Part shown: in pieces, positions 1 to 11,713 of the stretch | How positions within the stretch are numbered: the stretch's first letter is position 1 | Layout of the letters: each line of letters opens with the position of its first letter | Origin: Hymenopellis radicata | Lineage: Eukaryota > Basidiomycota > Agaricomycetes > Agaricales > Physalacriaceae | Length of the DNA stretch: 64,000 bases | NCBI GenBank assembly: GCA_015501595.1 | Contig: JADNRX010000046.1 | Span: 1 to 64,000 of the forward strand | Reading direction: 5' to 3' | Position numbers and translations under genes: made by a program | Notes under the pieces: model-generated | Database searches by the model: none | What the model saw: only the letters and a program-made list of their open reading frames with translations | Told to the model about the DNA's origin: nothing

Positions 1-1453
1 CAGGACTCGTAGAAGATAATGTACAGCCCCGTGCCGTCAAACACGCGGATAACTCGACCACCTCTCTGTGTACTGTCAGATACATCCGAGGGTAGGCCTG
101 AATTGCAGACAATCACGACGTCCCGAAAGTCGACACCCTATTAGAGTATACTTGTCAACAAGTAGAAATTCGGAAACACGAGATGAAGAACATACTGTTG
201 ACTCGCCAGACGTCGCACAGAGAATCCTACAACAGCCATCGGGCTCAGTAAAGGCCTTGTGGGCAAGCCGAAGGTGCTCGGGCGATAATCCACCGTGATA
301 TGTCATGATGATGTTCTTCTTCTGAAGATCTGGAGGAAGAGAGGCGGTCAACGCCTTTGCGATGCGTCGGCACAGCTTTTTATTATCAAAGAAGATGAGC
401 ACGCGAGGTTGGGAGGCAGGATTGATGGGATCCAGAAAGCATTGATAGTTCTGTGCATCACCCAGCGACCCGACCACCTGATGAGTTGCGTAAATAGTAT
501 TCGGTCGGTTAACTGAGATGCGCTGTGTCGTGTACCCTGGGCGAAGAATCGAAAGACGGTCGAGAGACTGCTGCACATGCTTTGGGCACGTTGCAGTAAG
601 TCCCATCCACGGTACAGTGCTCGGGAAGAGGGATTTGATTTCGCTCAACCGTCCCCAACACTTCCTGAATGCGGGGAGGCCATAGCGGCTGGTGCCGGCG
701 TAGTGGGCGGTGTGGATCTCGTCGATGAACACATATTTGACATGCTGTCGGTACACATACTGTCGAATGTATTGCCCCATGCGTGGGAGGTGACCCGTAT
801 CCTGCGTGAAGAATTGTTCGGGTGTAACAATCAAATGACCGGACGATCCTAGCTTTCGCTGCAATGGATTGAAGATTCTAGTCTGATATACGATGAGAGT
901 TGGTTCTAAGCTATGCGAGCGACGCGACGTACATGCCAAAAATCATCCGTACGTGGTGTATCTTCATTGATGGACTCTGTGCGTATGCCATACTTCACAT
1001 TGAAAAGATCTGCCTGAGAAACATTTATATTAGTACGAAGGACCACGTCGATAAGGCATCACTCACTTGACTGACTTGAAGCCGCTTCAATGGAGATATC
1101 GTGATGCAAACCGAGGGCGAACCCATAAGGAGAAGCATCAAGAGGACGCCTATCAATGTCTTTCCGGACCCAGTTCCAGCAATGATCAACAGATCCCTGT
1201 CGGATGCGTACATGGAAAGCACTGCTTCCAGCTGGTTTTCACGAGGAATCTCTTTGTGATCCGAGACCTCCCATGCAAGGATGCAGCATTTGTAGGCAAT
1301 AGACTTGGTTGCATTATCAAGGGAGTTAATGTACGAGAATGGAATGAGTGCTGGCGGTAGCAAGTAGAACTCGCGTTCGAGAATTTCGGAGGTGGCATCA
1401 AGTATGGAACGAAGACGGATTTCGATCGTAGAAATAGAAATGCGTGTAGACAT
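1..1453 (-). CDS. RecQ-like DEAH-type helicase, 5' part (truncated by window edge)
   Basis: Superfamily 2 helicase expected to unwind DNA with ATP in the nucleus. The first exon starts at ATG 1453 and carries Walker A AGTGSGKT and the downstream TISPLKRLQVSQ segment. Later exons give FIDEIH (motif II), WMGLTATC (motif III), LIFFDNKK, and ILCATSGEST. After an intron at about 144-205 the frame resumes as GVDFRDVVIVCNSGLPS and reaches QRGGRVIR (motif VI) just before the left edge. Other introns lie near 1040-1074 and 873-932. These motifs match a RecQ-like family that is strongly expanded in Agaricomycete genomes, often near repeats (established knowledge). It is transcribed divergently from the P450 at 1806. 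No frame break was seen in the visible part. The C-terminal RQC/HRDC region, if present, lies outside the window. Confidence 0.85.
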
Positions 1454-1805
1454 AAGAGTTAAATGAGTTGTATCGGTTTATATCAATGATTTGAGGCCGC
1501 CTACGGCCATGAAGCGATGCGGAGAGATAGAGGGAAAGCAAAAGCACCATATATGGTATATAGGAAGTCGGACCGTCCTGATCCGACCTGCCAAACATGT
1601 ACAAAACATGTTCACGCCAAATTTTCGACGAGCTTTACCTAGCCTCCTACATCGCGCTTGCTCATGTTTCAAAGGAGGCTTGGTTACCTAGCTATGGTGG
1701 AGCTTCTCCGCACGCGACTGTGGTGCCGTTGAATTACTTTCCGTTATATAGTATGCATGCCATACATAATTGCTGCCAGTTTGTTACCGCCACCCTCTCC
1801 CAGCC
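1454..1805. promoter_or_regulatory. Divergent intergenic promoter region with a TATA box
   Basis: This spacer separates the divergent helicase and P450 starts. TATATAG at 1745-1751 on the plus strand lies about 55 bases upstream of the P450 ATG and is the likely core promoter. No other gene was seen here. Confidence 0.5.
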
Positions 1806-4068
1806 ATGTTATCGCCGATTATCGTGCTGGTGGGTCTCCTCCTCTGGGCACTCGCTGCCATTTTTCGAACTGGACGAAGGGATAGAGGTTTACCGCCTGG
1901 TACGCATCCGCCTCGTCTTCTCTCCCCGAAATGTAACCTTTTTCCAGGGCCACCGACTCTTCCTATCATCGGCAACCTTCATGTGTTTCCGAATAGTGCC
2001 AAGATACACCTCAAGTTCGAATCCATCGTATCACACCTTGAGGGATCTGAATTGCTTCTAGATTCGCTGAATGGGCAAGCCAATATGGGGATGTCTTTTC
2101 GGTACGTCGTCTACTATACGAACTTGTCTCAAAGCTTACCGACTCTTTTATAGCTGAAGGCGGCCTCCCAGACCATGATCGTCATCTCAGGGGCTACCGC
2201 CATCCGTGATATCGTCGACAAGACAGGCTGGATTGCGAGCGGGCGTCCACATCTCTACCTGGCGAACCTTTATGCCGGAGACAAGTACCTTCTTTGGATG
2301 TCGGATTGTGAGGGTTTCAATCTGCTTCGGGATAATTACAAGACCTTTATTTTATGTCGACAGCACCTGAACTCAGAGCAATTCGTAACACCGTGGCAGT
2401 TTTCTTTTCAAAACAAAATGCTTTTAAATGGAGGTCTGTTGTCTCTGCGGAGAGCACCCAGCTGCTCCTCGAAATCATGGAGAACCCTGCCGTTTGTTCC
2501 TCCGTTCCTCGTGCCTCCCCGTACACCTTATCGCTTTCTAGAATCTCGAAGTGTGCGTCAAGCGTTATATATTCTCGGTGATCAAGGTCATTCATCGCAA
2601 CTCATCACCTCTTCTAGCCATACTGATCGTTCGCAGACTCTGTCATACGGCCAACGAGCTCCGCGCTACGATGCTGCTGATGTCAAGAAGTATTTTGAGG
2701 TTTGTGGCTTTCTCAAGAGCGGTGGTTCTTCTAAATCAATCTTGTAGACGTTTGGAGAAGTATCTCGTATCATGTCGCCGGGCAGCTATCCACCCATCGA
2801 TTTGATTCCTGTCCTCAAGTATCTTCCCGAATGGCTTGCTCCCTGGCACTCCGCTACTCGTGCTGTGAAGAAGGAGCGGGATATGCTTCACGCGAAAATG
2901 CGTGGCTCGGCAGAAAAGCGTGCCGTCAATGGGGCAACTCACGAAGTGTCGCGCTGTTTCCTCGACGAGGTCTTGCAGCCCGACGAGAACACACAATTGG
3001 ATCGAGATCTATCATCGTGAGTTGCCGTGCATGCTGTTTAGTCGCCTGTGCATAAACCCTATGGTGTCCGCTAGGTACACCGCCCTCGTTCTCCTCGATG
3101 GAGGTTCCGACGTATCCGCCATGTTCATCTTGACGTTCATCCTTGTTCTGGCCTCAGACGAGGAGCTTCAGGCGCGTGTTTGGAAGGAACTCAACTCAGT
3201 CGTTGACAATAATAGACTTCCGGACTACGAGGATTTGAAGAAGATGCCCGTTCTCCAGGCGGTAGCAAAAGAGATTCATCGGTTACGATCGCCCGTACCC
3301 TTAGGCATACCTCATAGCATATGCGAGGATGTTCACGTGCGTCGTCTTCCTCTGTGGCGCTGAGTGGGTTACTGACTTTGAGAAGTACAAAGGATATGTC
3401 CTTCCGAAGGGGAGCACAGTCATGCTCAATACTTGTACGTACGCTGAGTATGGGGTTCATTTCGCTTATGGTTATGACTTTCAGACGGCATGAACCACGA
3501 TCCGAGCGTTTTTGAAAATCCAGAGCTGTTTGATCCAGAGAGATTCCTGCGCTCGGAGTTCGGAGTCTCATCTGCAGAGAAAGAGAAAGACTTTCGGGAT
3601 AGCTTTATGTTCGGAGGAGGCAGGGTACGCTCGCGCATTTCGCTATGATTGTGTCGTGCTCATACTGGCACAGAGAGTATGCCCTGGACAATGGCTCGCG
3701 CGAGACGAAATGGTAATGGTCTCTCACATCGAATAGCACGTTGCGCTTACAGGGTAAACTCTATGTAGGACCTTGCAGTCATGCGTCTAGTGTGGGCCTT
3801 CGAGTATAGCAGTCCCATTGATGCCCAGACCAAACAGCATATTCCTTGTGGTCTTCCGCCTCAGGCATTTAACTGGGTACGTCCCACAGCTTGTCTCCCA
3901 ATCCAGATTCTACAGTGTACCTGACTTCCAATATTACAGGAGATAGTGACGACGCCAAAGCCCTTTCAATGTACGGTCAAAACAAGGCACGGAGTGGATC
4001 GTGCCGTAAAAGATACATTTCTTTCCGCCATGGAAGAATTACAGAAGTACGAAGCAGACCTAGGATGA
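1806..4068 (+). CDS. Cytochrome P450, family I (O-methylsterigmatocystin oxidoreductase-like), intact
   Basis: Membrane-anchored heme monooxygenase; substrate unknown. The N-terminus MLSPIIVLVGLLLWALAAIF is a signal anchor, followed by a basic RTGRRDRG stretch and a PPTLPIIGNLHVFP hinge split by an intron. Further along are KEIHRLR (the ExxR motif), the PERF-type FDPERFLRSEFG, and the heme-binding loop FGGGR-RVCPGQWLA joined across an intron, giving the Cys ligand. About 12 introns with GT...AG borders keep one open frame to TGA at 4068. The I-helix reads DGGSDVSA, so the position that is usually Thr after the acidic residue is Val. It is a paralogue of the loci at 37340 and 53864. The closest known type is the fungal OrdA/CYP64-like group; exact CYP family not assigned. 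Confidence 0.88.
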
Positions 4069-4137
4069 AAGAATTGGAGATGACGTCGAAGCTTTCCTGA
4101 TTTCACATTATATCCTACAAACTACTCACTCAATGGT

Positions 4138-4892
4138 CTAAGTACGTCCTCTCAGCCAACGGTGCCCTACAATTTTGTCATGTTCTCCCATCTTCTTTTC
4201 CAACCCATCACGAATAATCCGCCGCAACGAAGCCTCATCCTGTACCTCGTGGCTCATTAGACGTGCACCCAGTGTACCCATAAAGGCGTCCAACACCTTC
4301 ATACACGCGTCCTTGTCTAATTCTGCCGTGTATCCCATATACTTGACTGCATCCGCGACCACTTCCTTGACCCCTTTTGATGTATGCGCATACATATATT
4401 CTCCAGGATTGTCAAAAGCGGCAGCATATGCATAGCCACTTTTCAACTTTGCGGCAGCGTGTTTGCTGTTCCAGGCGTCGGGAGCGCCATAATCCAGAAA
4501 AATGGCGTTCTTCTCGGAGCGAGATTCCCCGACAAGTACCTGCAGCATGTCCACCAGTGATCGGCGTGGATGTCGAGGCACTTTGGCGATGATTTACAGC
4601 CTGGGGAGGCTGGGGGAGAGATGACCATAGCGACCCAAGCTTCGGACAAGTTGAAACCGGATTCATATGCGCCGTCTAGGCGTTCTATTTTCTGGCCTAT
4701 CGAGGGGTCGCAGACAGAGATATTGGATGCGAAGGGTTGGAGAAAGTCGGGAAGACGGGCACGGAGAGCAGTGGTTTCCTCTTCGAGCTTTTGCTTGCGG
4801 ATCACCCACCCTCGGTCGTCGGCAGAGAGTGCTGAAAAGCTTTTCAGGACTGCTTCCTTGCTGACGGTTGTCGCTTCTGATGTTGGCTGCAT
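4138..4892 (-). CDS. Unrecognised protein, probably two exons or frameshifted
   Basis: The N-terminal part begins MQPTSEATTVSKEAVLKSF and is helix-rich with a charged stretch (KLEEETTALRARL). The C-terminal part (from about 4580 down to 4138) contains ESRSEKNAIFLDYGAPDAW and ends KIVGHRWLRGRT. The parts are in different frames and must be joined near 4580-4660. A 77-nt intron with a weak GTTTCA donor and AAAG acceptor would do this; otherwise one base has been lost. TATATA at about 5076-5082 on this strand could be its promoter, leaving room for a leader. I do not recognise the family. It points the same way as the next gene and converges on the P450. Confidence 0.55.
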
Positions 4893-5163
4893 GACAATGG
4901 AAGAAGTTCGATGGTGAGACTGGTGGTGATGGTGGTCCGGGTGAATGAGACAGCGCCGAATCTTCTCGACACTGGCACGTGCAGTAGAAAAATAGAAAAC
5001 ATTGAACAATCCGCTATCAACCGGGCGAAAAGGAGAGAAAGAAGAGTTGAAGGTGAAGCCACCATCATGTCGCATCGTATATAGTAACGACAAACAAACA
5101 TCAGTGGATTCAATTCTTAAAGGAGCATAATGCCAAATGCTAAATCATGTACAAGTTCTGTGG

Positions 5164-6365
5164 TTAATCGTCCTTGAGACCCAGTACGGTGCCCATCTCT
5201 ACACCGTTTAAAAGCGCCTCTGGATCGCTGGGGTAGAGATCAGGCAGAAGGAGGCCTAAGCCGGTAAGATTACTCGACGTGAACAACCATAGAAGGAGAC
5301 GCCTCATTCTCTGGCGCTTGGCTGGCTGCAAATTGTCTTCTGCGAACCATTGTGCGATGCTCATTAGATCTGGTGCCAACTGTGACCACACGTCGCGCTC
5401 TTGGACTAACGAAAAGTCATTTAATACACGTGCAGTTCGTCATAGATGGTGGACTTACAAAGATACCATGTTCGATACGACCCTAGTAGAGGGGCAACAA
5501 ATGCATGATAGGCACCTGACTTGCGCATGGGGAACGGGCCTGCCAACAAGCCACATAGAACATCGCGCGCCATGACGAAGAACCTTGCATGTGTATCATT
5601 CGGATAATACACCGTGTCCTTTGTTTCCTTGCGTAGAGAAATATAAAAATCCCGGAGCCTCTCCGCAGGTACATGCCGAGGATTTAGGTAGAAGGCATTC
5701 AGCGCGTGGAATATGTCATAGATCATGGCGATCTCTCGTTCCGGCGTAAGCGGCTTCGCGGGCTGCGTCGATGCAGAGCTAGGTGACCAGGGTGGCAGTT
5801 GGAAGAAAGCACGGAAGGCGTTGCAGATCTCGTCCGCGCGTTCCTGCGTCACTGGCGCGGTATCTAGGCTTCCTCTGACATCTCTGAGGAGTGTTGATAT
5901 TGTCGACGCGCGCTCTGAGTCCATTCCAACGAATGGCTCGGCCAGCACGTCGACTAATGCCACTTGAAAGTCGTGCCGCTCACCCCTTGCCAGGTGTTCG
6001 ATCAACGTCGCCTGACGCTCCCGAGGGGAAAAAAGAGTTCGTCTCCTCAGCGCATTGAGAGATACGAGGCTCTCGTATCTGGACTTCAATCCCATGCGTC
6101 CAAGATCTGCCTCGTACTTGGCGATCTCCCATGGCGTGATGTAGAGAGAAAGAAGCCGGAAGCGTTGGAGGAAGAAGTCTTCCGGATGGACGCCGCGATG
6201 GAGGTGGTTGATGGCAATGAAGCAGTCATGCACCAAAGCGAGGATCATTTGGGCTGCGCTGTCGTCGGTGCGCTCGAGCAAAGGGATGACGTGTTCGCCT
6301 GGAACTTGTCCGAGGCTTCGGTCTTGGGGTGGATTGAAGGCGTCACCGAGGCCGTAGAAGGCCAT
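5164..6365 (-). CDS. Unrecognised protein, two exons
   Basis: The start at 6365 (MAFYGLGDAFNPPQDRSLGQ) was preferred over upstream in-frame codons, which add low-complexity sequence; a TATAAAT-like element lies about 105 bases upstream. Exon 1 is a long helical region with many Arg and Glu residues. A clean intron (GTAAGT...GTTAG, about 5414-5454) joins it to the last exon, which contains RDVWSQLAPDLMSIAQWFAE and ends EMGTVLGLKDD. No transmembrane segment or catalytic motif was recognised. The uninterrupted frame and good splice sites argue that it is a real gene. Confidence 0.65.
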
Positions 6366-7306
6366 TGTATGAGAGTGATGTGAGTTGAAGAGATGCGAGA
6401 AGACGTGTAAGCAGTGAGATCCCGTGCAGAGAGTGTCAGGATGAATGAGCAGCAAACACTTCGAAGATTTATAGTTGTCATTGGCCATCACGATGACAAT
6501 AGAGCATGGTCGTAGTTGATGGTCTTCAATTGTTCCGCCAAACCCAATTGTTCATTGTGTGGTCCGACAGAGCAATAAAAGCATAGCAACCGGTCCGTTT
6601 TCAGTCAAGCTGGGAAACTGCACGTAAGTATATTCAAGCGGAGAAGATGGGCGTTTGTTTTTGGTGACAAATTGCCCCTGCCCGCCTTTTTGGGACGAGT
6701 AATCTAATCAGCGACTTCCTCCGATTCCGGACTTGACTCGGTCCGAGGTGTTCCGAACATTCTTGCCTTCTACTTTTATGACCGAGGTCATCACTAAAGC
6801 CGTGCACACAGGTATAGGCAACTGGAATCCCCGGAGCCACTCAGATGGACAAAAATTCTCAACTGTAGGACGAGGTGCGCGGACCCGAATAAACGAACAA
6901 AGGCAGTGGATCATGTTCTCCCGGTGTTTGCGTCCTGCGGTCCAAGGATTCTCCATGGGATCCCCCGAAATGTAAGTCGCCTATCATTTTATCGCACTGT
7001 CTGCTGTAAAAGTGTACTTGGCGCGCGCACCGTAATCTCTGGAGGGGATCTCAACGCGAGCAGAATCTTTCCACACCCTTCAATACTTATCTGAAAAACC
7101 CCGGGACTGTCGGTGGCGGAGTTGTGTAGTACCCGACGATGCTTCATCGCATACAGTCACAGTGTACACAGTGTTCATTCTGGTGGTGTTGATCCGTCGT
7201 GCAGATCAATTGCGTCAAGCAATGTCACCTTGCATTCCCCGGTTAACGGTATATAAGAGCTTGGGCGTCAGCGCTGAAAGATTCTATATCTCCTCTTTCT
7301 CCTGCT
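6366..7306. promoter_or_regulatory. Intergenic region with TATA box before the P450:reductase fusion
   Basis: About 0.9 kb without a supported gene lies between divergent genes. TATATAAG at 7250-7257 sits about 50 bases before ATG 7307 and is a convincing core promoter. Small open frames elsewhere in the stretch show no recognisable protein pattern. Confidence 0.6.
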
Positions 7307-10300
7307 ATGACGACGCCTATACCCCAACCTCCCTCTATACCTCTTCTTGGAAACATCGCGGTCCTAGATCGAGGTTGGTTGAACTCTGTTGGGTTTCTTC
7401 TCTGTTTCTGACTGCTTCCAGAACTACCGACACGAGGATTTCACAACCTTTCCCAGCAGTACGGCGAGATATACCAGTTGAACCTTGTCGGTAAGGTTGT
7501 TTACTTAAATTCTAGTTCTTCCTTTCTAATCAAATGTTTAGGGCGTGTCGTTGTCTTCGCTAGCTCGTATGCGTTAGTCAATGAGCTTTCCGATGACACC
7601 AGGTTTCGCAAGTCTGTCGGTCAGTTTATAGTTCCGGATAACTGCGACTGGACTGACGATCACCCTAATCCAGGCGGTGCTCTCAAAGAGACCCGAAATC
7701 TGGTCTTTGATGGAATATTTACTGTTCGTGGCTCCCCATACCTCCGACGTGTGCTGACCTCTCTCAGGCTTTCAATGACGAGCCCAGTTGGGCTATCGCT
7801 CGTACGTCGCTATTTGTGCCTCGTACCATGTCCCTCGGGCTAACAGAGTTCGTGATAGACCGTTTATTGATGCCTGCCTTCGGTATGTCGTCAGACACGC
7901 CCTATACTAAGTGACTGACAGAATGTTAGGCGCTGTGCCTATACGTGACATGTTCGAAGACATGCGCGATATTACCGAACAGCTTATACTGAAGTGGGAG
8001 AGGTAACTAATCTTGTTTTCTCGTGTAAATGTTCTGATCATTATCAGGTTCGGCCCCAATCTCGCTATCGACCCCACGGACGATTTAACGCGCGTTGCGC
8101 TTGATACTATCGCGTTATGCTCTATGAGCTATAGACTCAATTCATTTTACACGGTCCGTCGTTCGAACTTCCTGCGTGCAGCGTTTGACGCTTGCACTTG
8201 TGACAGGCGACACAGCCTGCCTTCGTTAGCGCCATGATGGACTTCCTACGCGAATGTAATCTTCGGGCGAACCGACCATCGATTGTGCAGTCCTTCATGA
8301 AGAATACCAACGACAAGTACGCGGCTGATATCAAGCTCCTGCGAGAAACTGCCGATCAAAGTCAGTGTCGCTCGTCCCCTGTTGCATTGTTATTCATTGC
8401 TACAGTTGTCGCCGAACGCCGTCGATACCCGTCAGACAAGAAGGACATCCTGAATTCAATGCTCCAAGACAAGGATCTGAAAACGGGCCAGCAGATGTCG
8501 GACAAGAGCATCACTGACAACGTGCGTTGACATTCCTCCACTTTTCATCAAGATTAACCTGAACTCGCTTCTAGCTTTTGACGTTCTTGATTGCGGGTAC
8601 GTCTCCTATTCACCTACGTCCATTCTATCCTGACGGTTGATTTTCAGGCCATGAAACGACATCAGGTATGTACCGGGACCCCCTACAAGATAAATCTTAA
8701 AGTTCAAACATTGAATTAACAGGCGTGCTCTGCTTCGTTCTGTACTACCTCATCAAGTACCCAGACGTCATGCAGAGGCTGAGGAACGAAGTTGACGAAG
8801 TCCTGGGAGATCAACCGGCCCAGATGAGTGACTTTCCGAAAATGCCCTACCTCAACGGTACGTCCAGTGATTTGGCTTCTACCCGCCGCGCTAATCAAGG
8901 ACCAGCTATTCTTCGAGAAACGATGCGACTTCAGCCTACAGCCGCGATTCGGGTCGTCTACCCGCTTGAAGATACAACACTCGGTCGCGGAAAGTATTTC
9001 GTCAAGGCCGGTCAGCCTATCGCGCTACAGATCTGGGACAGCCACCGGGATAAAGACGTTTGGGGTGATGATGTGCGTTGGTTCTCTTCTTGCCATTCAA
9101 GCTTGACTGACCGCACCAATCGGTAGGCCGAGATGTTCCGCCCCGAACGTATGATGGATGGAGGCTTTGAATCTGCACCTGTGAGTCGGGCTTCACGTTC
9201 AATTCAACTTACTGAACATAGTTCTTCACTGTAGCACAATGCCTGGCAACCAGTGAGTCGCCTTCATTTGTTCGCCTCAACCGATCTGACAGTTTCATTT
9301 TAGTTTGGCTACGGACTTCGAGGCTGCATCGGTCGCCCATTCTCCTGGCAAGAAGTACGCGGCCTTCATTCGCTGTCTACTGGGTTTAACTTGATCCTGA
9401 CAGATGTCTCTCGTCATCACAAGCATCGTACAGCGCCTAGATCTCCAACTCGTTGACCCGAATTACGAGTTGGAGATCATGCAGGCGATAACGATCAAAC
9501 CGAAGGACTTCAGGATTTACGCTAAGCCAAGGGAAGGCGCACCGACATTCAAAGGATTCCGGCCGCCGAAGCCCGCAGGATATCGGTCGCAGTGAAACCA
9601 GTTATACCGTCGGCGTCGGCGGACGACTCGCAAGGGCAGCCCATGTACGTTTTCTATGGATCAAATATGGGCAGCTCGGAGGGCTTCGCGAAACGAATTG
9701 CAGCAGAAGCGTCTTTGTATGGTAAGCTTCCTGTCGTTCCGACTGCCGATCCGAAATGCTCAATAACTCTACGCTTAGGTTTTTCTTCGAAATTGAACAC
9801 TCTTGATTCGACTACGGAAAAGCTGCCGACTGATGGGCCTATTGTTATCGTCACGGCTTCCTTCGAAGGTGAGGGATTTTGAGGTCCATCTCCGGAGTCC
9901 ACACTCACATAAATAACAGGCGAACCAGCTGACAATGCAGCTCGTTTCGTTCCGTGGCTGTCAAGTCTTTCCGGCGACGAGCTTGTCGGTGTCAAGTTCG
10001 CTGTATTTGGATGTGGAAACCATGAATGGCCGAAGACGTACCAGCGCATACCCAAGCTATGCGATGACTTGTTAGAGACGCACGGAGGGACACGTCTAGT
10101 TCAGAGAGGTGTGGGAGACGCAGCAGATGGGACGATGTTTGACGAGTTTGAGAAGTTCAAGAAGAGATTGTGGGACACATTGTGCAAGGTTTGTTTGTTT
10201 CCTTCGTGTCGCTGGGCATTCTAACAGTGTCGCGTAGGCTTACCACACAAGTATTTCTCCGAGTTCACCGATTTTATCTCTCGAGATGGAAAAGGATCAA

Positions 10301-11713
10301 CGTTCGGCGGTGTTGGGCCTTGACGGTCTTACTATGGGCACCGTTGGAGAAAGCTACGTGCTCAGTCGCCCTGGGGTACCAGTGAAGCGACATATTGGTA
10401 TGTCGACAAGCCACCAGAATTAAGTTTTATTCTAACCAACCGTCCAGAGATCGAGCTGCCTCAAGATGCGACCTACAGGTGTGGCGACTATATGTCTATG
10501 TATGTCCGAATTCATTCATGTGTGCAGTCTGCTGAGGTTGTCTAGACTCCCCCTCAACCCTCCTCGTGACGTTCAACGCGTCCTGTCATATTTTCATCTC
10601 ACTCAGGACCAAGAGGTGTGTTTCTCTGTTCTCAAGAAGGCCTGCAGGTTCTAAATGTGCTTAGATTACACTGGCGTCTCCTGGTCCCACCACCCTTCCT
10701 ACTGGACGTCCAATATCGATATATGCGTTACTCAGCGGTTACGTTGAGCTCTCCCAGTTAGCAAGTCAAGGCAATCTTTCAGCTTTGGCCAAGCATGCGA
10801 CATCTATTGCTGCGAAGCAATATATCGATAACCGAATAGCAAACTACAGGACCACGATCACGAACGAGCGGACAAGCGTCCTCGATATCCTCGAACTATT
10901 CCCGCATGACATCACCGTACCCTTATCCACATACCTTGGTATGCTCCCTCCGATGCGCGCGCGCCAATACTCCATATCGTCTTCACCGGTGTGGAACTCC
11001 CATCGTGTTACTCTCACGTACAGCGTGCTGGACTCCCCTCCCCTCTCATCATCGAAGCCCCACAACTTCCTCGGTGTCGCCACGAACTACATGGCCAACC
11101 TACAACCTGGTGTGGCCATCCTGATGAACGTACGCCAGTCAACTGTTGACTACCGTGTGATGTCCGACGTCAGTCGGCCCATCGTCATGATCTGCGCTGG
11201 ATCTGGGTTTGCGCCCATGCGAGGGTTCCTGCAGGAAAGGGCCATTAGTGGAGGGGCTTTGGGGAAGGTGTTGCTGTTCTTTGGGTGTAGGCGCCCGGAT
11301 GGCGATTTGCTTTATGCGGATGAGCTGACTCAGTGGGTGAAGGAGGGTGTTGTTGATCTGCGTCCTACGTACTCGAGAGCAAGGGAGCAGTCGGCTGGGT
11401 GCCGGTATGTCCAAGAGTGAGTCCGATTTGTCTGTCGATCTGCTTTGTTGTGTTGATTGGTTCCAGGCGATTACGACTTGACCAAGACGAAGTGAGGGAA
11501 GCCTATCATCAGGATGCTTTGGTGAGATCTCGTCTACTTCTGAGAGCGTGCAGTTCGTTACTTACTTTGTGGCAGTTCTTTGTTTGTGGCTTCCAGCACG
11601 TCGTGAGTTCGGTGAAGGAAACGTTGCTGGATATCTTGGGCCAGTCGAAGGACGCTGAGACAAACCTTGATCATTTACTTGTCGGACGATACTTTGCCGA
11701 CGTTTTGGAGTAA
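7307..11713 (+). CDS. CYP505-type cytochrome P450:NADPH-P450 reductase fusion (fatty-acid hydroxylase type), with a frame break in the linker
   Basis: Self-sufficient P450 in which a C-terminal reductase feeds electrons to the heme domain; the known family (P450foxy, CYP102-like) hydroxylates fatty acids near the omega end. Heme domain: start MTTPIPQPPSIPLLGNI, I-helix AGHETTSG, ExxR as ETMR, and heme loop FGYGLRGCIG. Reductase: FMN site YGSNMGSSEGFAKRI, FAD-binding ARQYSISSSP, NADPH-binding CAGSGFAPMRGFL, and C-terminus GRYFADVLE. More than 15 introns splice cleanly and in phase on both sides. At 9593 the P450 frame meets TGA, and the FMN domain continues one base out of phase from about 9592. 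I found no GT...AG intron that rescues the frame. It is either a frameshift allele, an assembly error, or two separately translated halves (an ATG at 9642 begins the FMN fold). Confidence 0.85.
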
